From Bacteroides graminisolvens DSM 19988 = JCM 15093 (GTDB lineage: Bacteria; Bacteroidota; Bacteroidia; Bacteroidales; Bacteroidaceae): a DNA stretch of 54,191 bases. The notes under the pieces were generated by a model. That model ran no database searches and was not told where the DNA came from. It saw only the letters and a list, made by a program, of their open reading frames with translations. Shown here piece after piece: positions 35,816 to 45,626 of this stretch (position 1 is its first letter; the number at the start of each line of letters is the position of its first letter). The stretch spans positions 1 to 54,191 of the forward strand of contig NZ_ATZI01000016.1 of NCBI RefSeq assembly GCF_000428125.1, read 5' to 3'. The position numbers and the translations under genes were made by a program.

Positions 35816-37825
35816 ATGAAACAGGTAAGTTTTTTGATGACTGTAGTGTTGGTCATGCTTTTGATCTCATGTACTCCAACGCGGAAAAAAGAATATGCTT
35901 CTTTTGATGAATATCCCGTACCAAACGGCGACTTAACGGAGATGGAATACACTGTGCATTCTACAACATTTTCTCTTTGGGCACCTACTGCTGATGAAGT
36001 GCGACTGATGTTATTTGATTCGGGTCACGAAGGACATGCATATCAAACGGTACCTATGGAACCTGCTGATGATGGAACGTGGAAAGCAACGGTTGAGAAG
36101 AATCTGCTGGGTAAATTTTATACGTTCAATGTGAAAATCAATGATAAATGGCAGGGTGATACCCCCGGGATTAATGCTAAAGCTGTTGGCATTAACGGTA
36201 AACGGGCTGCTATTATTGATATGCGTATGACCGACCCTGAAGGATGGAATACGGAAGTCAAACCTGCTTTTAAATCTCCTGCCGATGTCGTTATTTACGA
36301 GATGCATCATCGGGATTTATCCGTGCATTTCTCGTCGGGTATTAAAAATAAAGGTAAATTTATAGCTTTAACCGAGCGTGGAACTAAAACGCCTGATAGT
36401 TTGAGTACTACCGGCTTGGATCATCTCATCGATTTGGGTATTACGCATGTACATCTTTTGCCTTCCTTTGATTATGCTTCAATTGATGAATCCAAATTAA
36501 AAGATAAGAAATACAATTGGGGATACGATCCGCTTAACTATAATGTTCCCGAGGGGTCTTATGCCACTGATCCTTTTACTCCTTCTTCACGTATCCGAGA
36601 ATTTAAGAAGATGGTTATGGCTCTTCACAAAGCTGGTATTCGTGTCATAATGGATGTAGTGTATAATCACGTTAATGATTTGGGAAGTAGCAATTTTGAA
36701 CGGACAGCACCGGGCTATTTTTTCAGGAAAAAGAAAGACGGATCTTGGGCCAATGGTTCTGCCTGCGGCAATGAAACGGCAAGTGAACGACCCATGATGC
36801 GTAAATACATGATTGAGTCAGTGCTTTATTGGATGAAGGAGTACCACGTTGATGGTTTCCGATTTGACTTAATGGGTATTCATGATATTGAAACAATGAA
36901 TGAGATACGAAAAGCTGTGAATGCTGTCGACCCGTCTATCATCATTTACGGTGAAGGTTGGGCTGCGGAAGCTCCCCAGTTGCCGGCAGACTCACTGGCC
37001 ATGAAGGCAAATACACAACGTATGCCCGGTATTGCTGCTTTCTCTGATGAAATGCGTGATGGCTTGCGGGGTCCTTTCAATAATAATCATAAAGGAGCTT
37101 TTCTGGCCGGAATTCCGGGAGGTGAACAAAGCATTAAGTTTGGCATTGTGGGGGCGGTAAAACATCCGCAAGTGCATCTTGATTCGGTGAATTATACTAA
37201 GATAGCCTGGGCAGGTGAGCCAACTCAAATGATTAGCTATGTTTCTTGTCACGATGACATGTGTCTGGTCGATCGTTTGCAGGCCAGTGTTCCGGGCATA
37301 ACTCCCAAGCAGTTGGTTCTGCTCGATAAGTTAGCTCAGACGGCGGTCTTTACCTCACAAGGTATACCATTTATCTATGCAGGAGAGGAGATCATGCGTG
37401 ATAAGAAAGGAGTTCACAATAGCTTTGAAAGTCCTGACTCTATTAACGCCATTGATTGGAGATTAAAAGCCTTGCATGCAGATGTTTTTGCTTATTATAA
37501 AGGACTTATTGCTTTGCGAAAGGCTCATCCGGCTTTTCGGATGGGTAAGGCCGAGATGGTTCGCAAGCACTTAGAGTTTTTGCCTGTTGACGGCAGTAAT
37601 GTGATTGCTTTCCGTGTGAAAGGACATGCCAACGGAGATGCATGCCAAGATCTGATCGTTATATTGAATGCACGGACACAAATGACCAAGGTTACGGTGC
37701 CCGCTGCTAAATATACTGTTTTCTGTAAAGATGGTTTTGTGAGTGTTGACGGCTCTCTGGGCACATTATATGGGCCAGAAGTTTATGTGGCTCCTCAAAC
37801 GGCGCTCATTATGGGTAGTTACTAA
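35816..37825 (+). CDS. pulA: Type I pullulanase (GH13_14) lipoprotein
   Basis: Debranching enzyme for alpha-1,6 linkages of starch or glycogen-derived dextrins. Lipobox LISC (Cys19) implies a membrane anchor. An N-terminal carbohydrate-binding/Ig-like domain (about 45-150; FSLWAPTADEVRLMLFD) precedes the GH13 barrel. The type-I pullulanase motif YNWGYDP is at about residue 238. Catalytic residues are Asp351 (FRFDLMG), Glu380 (YGEGWA) and Asp480 (SCHDD). It closes with a C-terminal beta domain. 669 residues, standard length. It follows ruvC on the same strand. Confidence 0.93.
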   Translation: MKQVSFLMTVVLVMLLISCTPTRKKEYASFDEYPVPNGDLTEMEYTVHSTTFSLWAPTADEVRLMLFDSGHEGHAYQTVPMEPADDGTWKATVEKNLLGKFYTFNVKINDKWQGDTPGINAKAVGINGKRAAIIDMRMTDPEGWNTEVKPAFKSPADVVIYEMHHRDLSVHFSSGIKNKGKFIALTERGTKTPDSLSTTGLDHLIDLGITHVHLLPSFDYASIDESKLKDKKYNWGYDPLNYNVPEGSYATDPFTPSSRIREFKKMVMALHKAGIRVIMDVVYNHVNDLGSSNFERTAPGYFFRKKKDGSWANGSACGNETASERPMMRKYMIESVLYWMKEYHVDGFRFDLMGIHDIETMNEIRKAVNAVDPSIIIYGEGWAAEAPQLPADSLAMKANTQRMPGIAAFSDEMRDGLRGPFNNNHKGAFLAGIPGGEQSIKFGIVGAVKHPQVHLDSVNYTKIAWAGEPTQMISYVSCHDDMCLVDRLQASVPGITPKQLVLLDKLAQTAVFTSQGIPFIYAGEEIMRDKKGVHNSFESPDSINAIDWRLKALHADVFAYYKGLIALRKAHPAFRMGKAEMVRKHLEFLPVDGSNVIAFRVKGHANGDACQDLIVILNARTQMTKVTVPAAKYTVFCKDGFVSVDGSLGTLYGPEVYVAPQTALIMGSY

Positions 37826-37889
37826 GCATATGTTTTACCGCAGTACATGACAATTATGACTGCGGTAAAACCTTCGCTTTTGTTTGGCA

Positions 37890-40800
37890 TTACATCTGTG
37901 AAGCCGACTGTTCTTTATATTCCGTAGGAGAAACTCCATAAAATTCCTTGAACGTATTCGAGAAGTGTGAAAGGTTAGAGAACCCCGTAGCATAAGCAAC
38001 CTCAGAAATAGTGAGGTTTTTCTCTTTCAATAGGGATGCCGCTTGTTTTAACCGGATACCTCTGATAAAATCGCGGGCCGACTGGTTGGTTAGCTCCTTG
38101 AGTTTACGATGCATGTGTACACGGCTCATACCGGCATTCGCTGCTAATACTTCAACGTTAAGAGTCGGGTCAGCCAAATGTTCATTGATGGTTCTCATGA
38201 TCTTTTCCATCAATATTTCATCGTTTGATTTGAGATGAATCTTATCCATTTTGTCTTCAACCTGCTTTTCCGTATTGAACTTTCCTCTCAATCTTTCTCT
38301 GTTATTAATCAGGTTACTGATCGTTAAGCGAAGCAAATCAATGTTGAATGGTTTCACAAGGTATGCATCGGCGCCAATCTCTAAACCCTCCATTCTATCT
38401 TCGGGCTTTGAACGAGCCGTTAGTAGCACAACGGGTATGTGATTGATGTTGGTGTTTTGCTTTATTTTTTGGCAAAGCATGTTGCCATCCATTTCCGGCA
38501 TCATTACATCGCTTATAACCAAATCAGGTTTCTCCTTCAAAATGTACTCCAGCGCTTGTTTCCCGTTTACACATTCGGCTATACGGTATTCACCGCATAA
38601 CTCCTGGCGAATGTAATGTCGTATATCATCTTCATCTTCAACAATGAGAACGCGGTAGTTTGTTTTCGCTTTTACCTTGTCTTTTTGCATGCATTCGTCA
38701 TCATCCGATCCATACAACTGAGTAGTATCTTTTTCAAATACTGTTTGTTGAGATTCGCCCTCTGATATCTGCGTAGGATCTTCCAACTCTTCTGCTTTCA
38801 GATGATCAGAGCCTAGTGGCAGGCGAATGATAAATCGGGTACCCGATTCGTCTTCTCTATTTTCGGCCTTAATGGTGCCGTGGTGGAGTTCAACCAAAGA
38901 CCTGGACAAATGTAGACCTATGCCGGTTCCGAAATTCGATTTGGTGAGGTCGTTGTTTATCTGATAAAAGCGTTCAAAGATTTGCTCTATTTTGTCCTTG
39001 TCAATACCTATTCCGCTATCAGTTACACTTATTTCAAAATAATTCTTTAAAGCTCCTCTGCATGTTTCATCCTTACCGGTAGAGAGATTGACGGAGATAT
39101 TGCCTCCTTGAGGGGTATATTTAAATGCATTTGATAGCACATTGAGCAATACTTTATCGAAGTTATTCAAATCGACCCAAGCCTTCAATTCCTTTTTGGT
39201 ATTATGATGATCTTCTTCCTCTGAGTTATCAGCTGGGTTATTGCCTAAATTAGTTGTAAAACAGAACGATATATTCTTTTTTTGAGCTTGATAGTCAAAG
39301 GTCTGCATCAGGTCGTCAACAAAACCTACAATATCTGTTTCGCGAAATTTGAGGTGCATCTGTCCCTTATCTATCTTACGGATATCCATGAGCTGGTTGA
39401 TCAGACGTAGAATGCGTTGTGCATTACGATACATCATCAGGTAAGTGCTTTGTTTATCAGAACTTTCGCTCAGCAGTTTTTCCAAAGGACTCAGAATCAG
39501 AGTCATCGGAGTGCGTATTTCATGTGAGATGTTGATGAAAAACTGAAGTTTCGCTTCGCTGATTTGCTCTTGATGTTCTCTTTTAAGCATCTCTTGTTTA
39601 TGATGTAACCGAGAAAGAATATACATGACGATGGTGTACATAATGGCACTACCTATTAGTACCCACAAGCAGATGGCCCACCAACTCTGATACCACGGTG
39701 GGGTAATGACAATAGTCACTGTTCGCACGTTTGAATAGTTACCATGATCAGAGGCTCTGACACGAAAAGTATAGGTGCCCGGACTCAGATTACTGAACGT
39801 TACACGGTTGACTCCGGGATGGTTACTAATCCATTCATTACCCAATTCATCAATCATGTATTGGTAGCTAATGCGTTCCGGATTATTAAAATCCAATGCT
39901 GAAAACTCAAGGCTAAATGTGTTTTCATTATATGCCAGTGTAAATTTGTTAGCATCTATCACGGCAGTCTCGGTAATTAAATTTCCACCCGATTTATCTC
40001 CTTGTTTCACCGCATGATTGGCCAAATACAAGTCGGTGATAATTACCTTCAGCTCTTTTTTGATTTCGGTTATTTCGTAAGGAATGAAAGAAGTAATACC
40101 ATTGGTTCCTCCGAAATATATTTTTCCTCGTTTATCTTTAAAAACAGCACCGCGTGTAAATTCATTCCCTTGAATGCCATCGCCTGCATAGTAATTGATG
40201 AATCGATTCTCTTTGGTTACGAATTTGGAAATCCCTTGGTGAGTGCTTATCCATATATTACCCTGTTCGTCTTCCGCCATTCCGCAAATTACATCGCTGG
40301 GTAGACCGTTGGAAGTTGAATAGTGGCTAATTTTGTGGCTTTTTACATCAAAACAAGCAATGCCTTCTGTAGTGCCTGCATATATTTTACCATCTGCTGC
40401 TTCTAGTATGGTGTTAACGACGTACCCAGGCAGAAGGTTGCTTTGGTTCAGAAAGTTGATAAACGTATTTTTTTTAGGATTAAAACAAGATAACCCTTTG
40501 AACGTACCAATCCATATAAGACCGTTGCTGTCTTCCACGATTGAATTAATCCAATCGTTGGGCAGTTTATCAACTCTCCAATCATCGTTTTCACTTCGTG
40601 TCGATTCGTAATGGGTTACTTTATGTGTCTTAAGGTTAATCTTATAAATACCCGAACCGTAGGTCCCTACCCATAAGTTCTTGTTACTGTCTTCTGTGAT
40701 ATAAAAAACCTTGTCATTAATGCCACCATGACCACTCAAGTGATTCATGTATTCACACAGTCCGTTTTTCTTGTTGACTTTACCAAGCCCATTGAAGTAA

Positions 40801-42065
40801 GATCCTACCCATAAATCTTGATTGGAATCCTCAAAGATACACATGATACTTCCCGGCAATGAACGCGGGTTGCCTGGTGAAGGTTTAAAATGTAGTAATT
40901 GTTCTCCCAAATCATTGATGGCATAAAGCCCGTCATTATCTGTTCCAACCCATGTTGTGCCGGCTTTGTCTTTATGAATAGCCATGATGCAGCTTGACCC
41001 TATCGTGTTTTTGCGAAGTGATTTGTAACCGAAATAACCAAATCGGTTAGTGGCTCCGGGTATAAATATAATTCCTTTCTGGAAGATGCCCAGCCAAAGA
41101 TTATTATCTTTATCTTCAACGATGGAGTGTATTTTTGATTTGGAAAAGTCAAACGGTCCGGTGCTAATCTCGCTATCCTCAATTATATCTTTCTGATAGT
41201 TATACTCTTTCAGTCCTTCACCATCTGTTCCAATGAATAAGCGCCCTTGCTTATCGAGCATCAGCGCACGCACGTTCAGTGGAATGTTGCGCGTGTAGCT
41301 TATGGGTACAAACTTTTGCGATCGGTCTTTTGTCGATAGTTTGAAAACTCCTCCGGTGAGGGTGCCTACAAAGATAGTACCTTCTCTGTCTTCTGATATA
41401 GCCGATATATCGTCTTTTAAAATGTCTTGCGGAGCCTTAAAACATTTCAACGCATTGGTTTCGGGATTGTATTTGAAAAGCCCCTTGTCTTCAGTTGCTA
41501 TCCATAGATTCTTTTGAGAGTCTTCATAAATAACATTCATGAAATTACTGTTCATCCGATCAATCAGATTCTTTTCTTTCCGGAATTCATTGACTCCTTT
41601 TCCCTTTTTCAGCGATATAATGCCTTGCCCGGATGTGGCAATCCAAATGTCTCCGTTGGTGCGCTCTATAATAGAGGTAACATGAGGATTCTTTTTTCCG
41701 TCTTCTCGGTGAATACGTATTTCTTTGAACGAGTCTGTAGCACGGTTGTATAATTGTAATCCATTGATACAGCCTATCCAAAAGCGACTGCCACTGTCTT
41801 CGAACACGGTTCTTACGTAATTGTTTTTTAGTGAAGTACTATCGGCTGAATTATGCTTATAAATGGTGAAACGGTTGCCGTCAAAACGGTTTAATCCGTT
41901 TTCAGTACTAATCCAGATAAATCCTCTTCGATCCTGATATACTTTATTGATAAGACTGTTTGATAACTCTTTATCCGAAGAGTAGAACTTTCCGGTTTGA
42001 GCCCATGTGTAAAAGGGTAATAGACAGATCAGGATGAATAATGTTTTTCTTACTTGTGCTCTCAT
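37890..42065 (-). CDS. Hybrid two-component system sensor/regulator (HTCS), probable xylan sensor
   Basis: A 1391-residue fused sensor kinase and transcription factor. Signal peptide 1-23 (TWAQ). The periplasmic part holds two seven-bladed propellers (about 25-730) with recurring W-(I/V)-G/S-T and G-L-x-x-(F/Y) motifs of Reg_prop repeats, then a Y_Y_Y domain (about 720-785, DELGNEWISNHPG, SPGTYTFRVRASD). A membrane helix lies near 795-818, then HisKA with His848 (ISHEIRTP), HATPase, receiver with Asp1186 (ISDVMMPEMDG), and a C-terminal AraC helix-turn-helix (about 1290-1385). It is divergent from the SusC gene at 42443. Its own -7 box is at 42094-42101, and the 21-bp repeats at 42202-42250 are the likely binding site. 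Ligand: xylo-oligosaccharide by locus content. Confidence 0.95.
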   Translation of the reverse strand: MRAQVRKTLFILICLLPFYTWAQTGKFYSSDKELSNSLINKVYQDRRGFIWISTENGLNRFDGNRFTIYKHNSADSTSLKNNYVRTVFEDSGSRFWIGCINGLQLYNRATDSFKEIRIHREDGKKNPHVTSIIERTNGDIWIATSGQGIISLKKGKGVNEFRKEKNLIDRMNSNFMNVIYEDSQKNLWIATEDKGLFKYNPETNALKCFKAPQDILKDDISAISEDREGTIFVGTLTGGVFKLSTKDRSQKFVPISYTRNIPLNVRALMLDKQGRLFIGTDGEGLKEYNYQKDIIEDSEISTGPFDFSKSKIHSIVEDKDNNLWLGIFQKGIIFIPGATNRFGYFGYKSLRKNTIGSSCIMAIHKDKAGTTWVGTDNDGLYAINDLGEQLLHFKPSPGNPRSLPGSIMCIFEDSNQDLWVGSYFNGLGKVNKKNGLCEYMNHLSGHGGINDKVFYITEDSNKNLWVGTYGSGIYKINLKTHKVTHYESTRSENDDWRVDKLPNDWINSIVEDSNGLIWIGTFKGLSCFNPKKNTFINFLNQSNLLPGYVVNTILEAADGKIYAGTTEGIACFDVKSHKISHYSTSNGLPSDVICGMAEDEQGNIWISTHQGISKFVTKENRFINYYAGDGIQGNEFTRGAVFKDKRGKIYFGGTNGITSFIPYEITEIKKELKVIITDLYLANHAVKQGDKSGGNLITETAVIDANKFTLAYNENTFSLEFSALDFNNPERISYQYMIDELGNEWISNHPGVNRVTFSNLSPGTYTFRVRASDHGNYSNVRTVTIVITPPWYQSWWAICLWVLIGSAIMYTIVMYILSRLHHKQEMLKREHQEQISEAKLQFFINISHEIRTPMTLILSPLEKLLSESSDKQSTYLMMYRNAQRILRLINQLMDIRKIDKGQMHLKFRETDIVGFVDDLMQTFDYQAQKKNISFCFTTNLGNNPADNSEEEDHHNTKKELKAWVDLNNFDKVLLNVLSNAFKYTPQGGNISVNLSTGKDETCRGALKNYFEISVTDSGIGIDKDKIEQIFERFYQINNDLTKSNFGTGIGLHLSRSLVELHHGTIKAENREDESGTRFIIRLPLGSDHLKAEELEDPTQISEGESQQTVFEKDTTQLYGSDDDECMQKDKVKAKTNYRVLIVEDEDDIRHYIRQELCGEYRIAECVNGKQALEYILKEKPDLVISDVMMPEMDGNMLCQKIKQNTNINHIPVVLLTARSKPEDRMEGLEIGADAYLVKPFNIDLLRLTISNLINNRERLRGKFNTEKQVEDKMDKIHLKSNDEILMEKIMRTINEHLADPTLNVEVLAANAGMSRVHMHRKLKELTNQSARDFIRGIRLKQAASLLKEKNLTISEVAYATGFSNLSHFSNTFKEFYGVSPTEYKEQSASQM

Positions 42066-42093
42066 TCTAATATCGATGTTAACTTCTTATTCG

Positions 42094-42101
42094 CAAAGAT
42101 A
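42094..42101 (-). promoter_or_regulatory. -7 box of the HTCS gene
   Basis: Minus strand TATCTTTG matches TAnnTTTG and gives a leader of about 24 nt before the ATG at 42065. Confidence 0.5.
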
Positions 42102-42201
42102 GGTAAATACTTGGTTTAAAAGTCATGACTCGCCCACTTAAATACTTTATATTGGCTGATAAAGGAATATTTTTAGCTGTTTATAGTGGTATATTCTATT
42201 T

Positions 42202-42250
42202 AAGTAACGAGCAACAAAGAGTATGTAACAGATGAGAAAATACATGTAAC
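42202..42250 (+). promoter_or_regulatory. Three direct repeats of (A/T)GTAAC at 21-bp period, candidate HTCS operator
   Basis: AAGTAAC (42202-42208), ATGTAAC (42223-42229) and ATGTAAC (42244-42250) start exactly 21 bp apart, which places them on one face of the helix. They lie between the HTCS promoter and the susC -7 box (42303), about 53-101 bp upstream of the latter. AraC-type HTH proteins bind such direct repeats. The spacer otherwise (42251-42442) is AT-rich with a leader of roughly 125 nt before susC. Confidence 0.6.
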
Positions 42251-42302
42251 TAACATCTAACAAACAGAAACATAAATTAGTTATGTAGATAAAACAAATT
42301 TG

Positions 42303-42310
42303 TAGTTTTG
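42303..42310 (+). promoter_or_regulatory. -7 box of the xylan-locus susC operon
   Basis: TAGTTTTG matches TAnnTTTG. The implied leader of about 125 nt is long, as often in susC-like transcripts. The -33 element is weak, which fits a promoter dependent on an activator. Confidence 0.5.
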
Positions 42311-42442
42311 CGTAAGTATAGATAGCATTGTTTAACTATTAATGATATATCGAAATGAAAACATGAAGGATCTTATCTTATTTATTTAGTCCTAATTAAC
42401 TTTAAGCTAGTATTTATATTAATTAAAAAAAACGATGATTGT

Positions 42443-45400
42443 ATGAAAAGCACAAATCATTATTACAGGCCCGTGGGGCTGTTTATTTTGCTATGCCTAG
42501 TACCAATATGGGCATTTGCACAATCTATAACTGTAAGAGGTACAGTGAAAGACGCAGCAGGTGAACCTATAATAGGAGCTAGCGTACTAGAAAGTGGAAC
42601 AAGTAATGGAACCATAACGGATTTGGATGGCCAGTTCTCGTTAAAGGTATCGCCAAGAGGCAAACTTACCATTTCTTTTATCGGGTACGAAAAACAAGAA
42701 ATACCTATTGCCGGAAAAAACCAATTCTCAATTGTGATGAAAGAGGATACGAAAGTGCTTGATGAGGTTGTGGTAGTGGGTTACGGTCAGATGAAACGCA
42801 GTGATTTAACTGGATCTGTTGTATCCGTATCAAGTGATGCTATTTCAAAATCTGTAACAACATCTATTGATCAGGTGCTACAAGGTAGGGCAGCGGGTGT
42901 ACAAGTGCAACAAAATAGCGGTATGCCGGGTGCTAGCTCTTCTATTCGCATTCGTGGTGTAAACTCTTTAAATGCTTCAAATGAACCCATATTCGTTATT
43001 GATGGAGTGATTATTGACGGCTCAACCGGTTCGGGAACAGATAATGCGTTGGCATCCATTAACCCTGCTGATATTGTTTCGATGGATGTTTTGAAAGATG
43101 CTTCAGCTACGGCTATTTATGGAGCTCGTGCGGCTAATGGTGTAATTATAATTACAACCAAACGAGGCAAAAGTGGTGAAGCTAAAATAACTTATGACGG
43201 CTATATGGGCTGGCAGGAAATGCCTAAAAAACTCGATATGCTCAATTTACGCGAGTATGCTGAACATAAGAATGTGCGTTCAGGTAATGATTATTCAGGC
43301 CAAAATTGGGGGATTGTACAAGCGGATGACAATTTTGTACGTCCCGATTTACTGGGTGAAGGGACCGATTGGCAAGATGAAATGTTCAGTAAGGCCACTA
43401 TGACTAGCCATAACTTATCCGTTACAGGAGGTAGTGACAAGAGTAATTATGCGTTGGGAGCCGGTTATCTCAATCAAGATGGTATTGCTATTGGGTCTGG
43501 CTTTCGTCGCTTAAATCTCCGAGGAAGTTTTGATTCTCAGGTGAAGAAGTACCTGAAGATGGGTATTAACTTTGCATTTAGTAATTCTCGACAAAAACTC
43601 ACCGTTTCTGATGAATCATTAATTGAAACAGCGCTTAAGCAAACACCCAATGTGGCAGTCAGAAATGCAGATGGTACTTTTGATGGCCCGGATACGGATG
43701 AATATGTACAGAACAATCCGGTTGGTTTGGCTATGATTAAGGATAATCGGAACGAAAAAATGGGTATTCGTGCCAATACGTATGCAGAAGCCACAATCAT
43801 TGATGGTTTGTCTGTTAAAACCGAACTCTCTTTTGATTATGGTATAACCAATACATATAAGTTCGATCCTTCTTATACGTTCGGAGCTATTGAGAATACC
43901 AACAGAGAAGGTTCTTACTCAAAGTCATACAATAAATATTGGAGCTGGAGAAACCTTGTCAATTACAATAAGGTTTTTGGTCAGCACAATCTTCAGGCAA
44001 TGGTAGGTCAAGAAATGCAAAAAAGCCATTGGGAGTATCTGTACGGTAATCGTAAAGGGTATCTGTCAAATAGTGCAACCGATTTGACTTTAGGCGATGC
44101 ATCTACAGCTAAAAATGACGGAAGCAGTGGTGAGAGTTCTATTCTGTCTTATTTCGGACGTATGTTTTATTCGTATAATGACAAGTATTTGCTAACATTT
44201 ACTCTGCGTAGAGATGGCTCTTCGAAATTCTATAAGGATAATCGCTGGGGCTGGTTTCCTTCAGCTGCGCTTGCATGGAAGGTTACTAACGAGGAATTTC
44301 TGAAGGATAATAATATAATTAATAACCTCAAACTCCGTTTGGGATGGGGAACAGTAGGTAACCAAAATGTGCCTAACAATGCCTACTTAGCCACTTATTC
44401 TTCTGTTGCAACAGTTTGGGGAACAGGTTTGCTGGCAGCCAATACGCCGAATCCTGATTTAAAATGGGAAACAACTTATTCTAGTAATATAGGATTAGAT
44501 TTGAACTTATTTCAAAACCGTATTGAATTTATAGCTGATTTATATTATAAAAAGACGAAAGACTTATTGTTACAGGTACCTCTGCCTGCTTATGTAGGAA
44601 CTTCAGGTCCGGGATCTACTGCTGCACCATGGAAAAATATCGGTTCGTTGGAAAACAAAGGTATAGAACTGACATTGAATACAGTCAATGTTGATAAAAA
44701 GGGTTTTCAATGGAGGTCTAATTTGGTTTTCTCAATGAATAGAAATAAGGTTAAAGAACTCGATACTGAATCAAGTTTAATTAATAAATCATACCAAAGC
44801 GGCTCAACCATTACTATCATTACTCGTACTGCAGTAGATCAACCTATCGGTCAGTTCTATGGTTACAAGGTTATAGGCCGTTTTGAAAAAGCAACAGACT
44901 TTTACTACAAAGATGCTGATGGCAATTTGAAACAGACAGCTTTACCAAAAGATATGTCAATTGGAAAAAACAGTGTATGGATTGGTGATTATATTTTTGA
45001 AGATATTAATAAAGATGGTGTAATTGATGAAGAAGACCGATCTTTTATAGGTAATCCCGAGCCTGACTTTACGTATGGCATAGGCAATACCTTCTCGTAT
45101 AAAGGATTTGATTTAAGTATCTATTTGAATGGCAGCTATGGCAATGAAGTAGTTAATTGGGTTAGAAAAGACCTTGAAAATCCACGTGAAAACACCAATT
45201 TGTTGAAAGATGCTCTTGACTATGCACAATTGGAATTGATTCATTCCGATGGTCCGGATGACTATCGGAACATTAAAATCATTGGTGGAGATCCCCATGC
45301 TTGTCGTATGGCTTCTTCTTCCGCTTCCAATACTTCTAATTATCGTTTTAGCGATAAGTTTGTTGAAGACGGTTCATACTTGAGAATTCAGTCGATTTCT

Positions 45401-45616
45401 TTGGGATATACTTTACCCCAAAAATGGGTAACCAAAGTTGGTCTTCAAAATATGAAGATTTATTGCAACTTGCAAAATGTATATACTTTTACGAAATACA
45501 AAGGCTACGATCCTGAGATTGGTTCTGCTAATCAAGATGCACTACTTACCGGATTTGATAACTACCGTTATCCCACTCCGCGCATTTACACATTTGGTTT
45601 AAATCTTACATTCTAA
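42443..45616 (+). CDS. SusC-like TonB-dependent transporter of the xylan locus
   Basis: A 1057-residue outer-membrane transporter importing oligosaccharides, here probably xylo-oligosaccharides. Signal peptide ends near residue 27 (AFAQ). A carboxypeptidase-like domain follows (28-105; SITVRGTVKDAAGEPIIGASVLE). The TonB box region is VVVVGYGQMKRSDLTGSV. The plug contains VQVQQNSGMPGASSSIRIRGVNS, and 'VLKDASATAIYGARAANGVI' is the family signature. The barrel ends GLNLTF (terminal Phe). Its SusD partner follows after 10 bp. The operon is divergent from the HTCS gene. Confidence 0.96.
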   Translation: MKSTNHYYRPVGLFILLCLVPIWAFAQSITVRGTVKDAAGEPIIGASVLESGTSNGTITDLDGQFSLKVSPRGKLTISFIGYEKQEIPIAGKNQFSIVMKEDTKVLDEVVVVGYGQMKRSDLTGSVVSVSSDAISKSVTTSIDQVLQGRAAGVQVQQNSGMPGASSSIRIRGVNSLNASNEPIFVIDGVIIDGSTGSGTDNALASINPADIVSMDVLKDASATAIYGARAANGVIIITTKRGKSGEAKITYDGYMGWQEMPKKLDMLNLREYAEHKNVRSGNDYSGQNWGIVQADDNFVRPDLLGEGTDWQDEMFSKATMTSHNLSVTGGSDKSNYALGAGYLNQDGIAIGSGFRRLNLRGSFDSQVKKYLKMGINFAFSNSRQKLTVSDESLIETALKQTPNVAVRNADGTFDGPDTDEYVQNNPVGLAMIKDNRNEKMGIRANTYAEATIIDGLSVKTELSFDYGITNTYKFDPSYTFGAIENTNREGSYSKSYNKYWSWRNLVNYNKVFGQHNLQAMVGQEMQKSHWEYLYGNRKGYLSNSATDLTLGDASTAKNDGSSGESSILSYFGRMFYSYNDKYLLTFTLRRDGSSKFYKDNRWGWFPSAALAWKVTNEEFLKDNNIINNLKLRLGWGTVGNQNVPNNAYLATYSSVATVWGTGLLAANTPNPDLKWETTYSSNIGLDLNLFQNRIEFIADLYYKKTKDLLLQVPLPAYVGTSGPGSTAAPWKNIGSLENKGIELTLNTVNVDKKGFQWRSNLVFSMNRNKVKELDTESSLINKSYQSGSTITIITRTAVDQPIGQFYGYKVIGRFEKATDFYYKDADGNLKQTALPKDMSIGKNSVWIGDYIFEDINKDGVIDEEDRSFIGNPEPDFTYGIGNTFSYKGFDLSIYLNGSYGNEVVNWVRKDLENPRENTNLLKDALDYAQLELIHSDGPDDYRNIKIIGGDPHACRMASSSASNTSNYRFSDKFVEDGSYLRIQSISLGYTLPQKWVTKVGLQNMKIYCNLQNVYTFTKYKGYDPEIGSANQDALLTGFDNYRYPTPRIYTFGLNLTF

Positions 45617-45626
45617 TTTAATAGAT

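Noticed and set aside
36011..37764. Several minus-strand open frames within the pullulanase gene
   Set aside because: They are shadows of a well-supported GH13 gene, lacking start signals and known domains.
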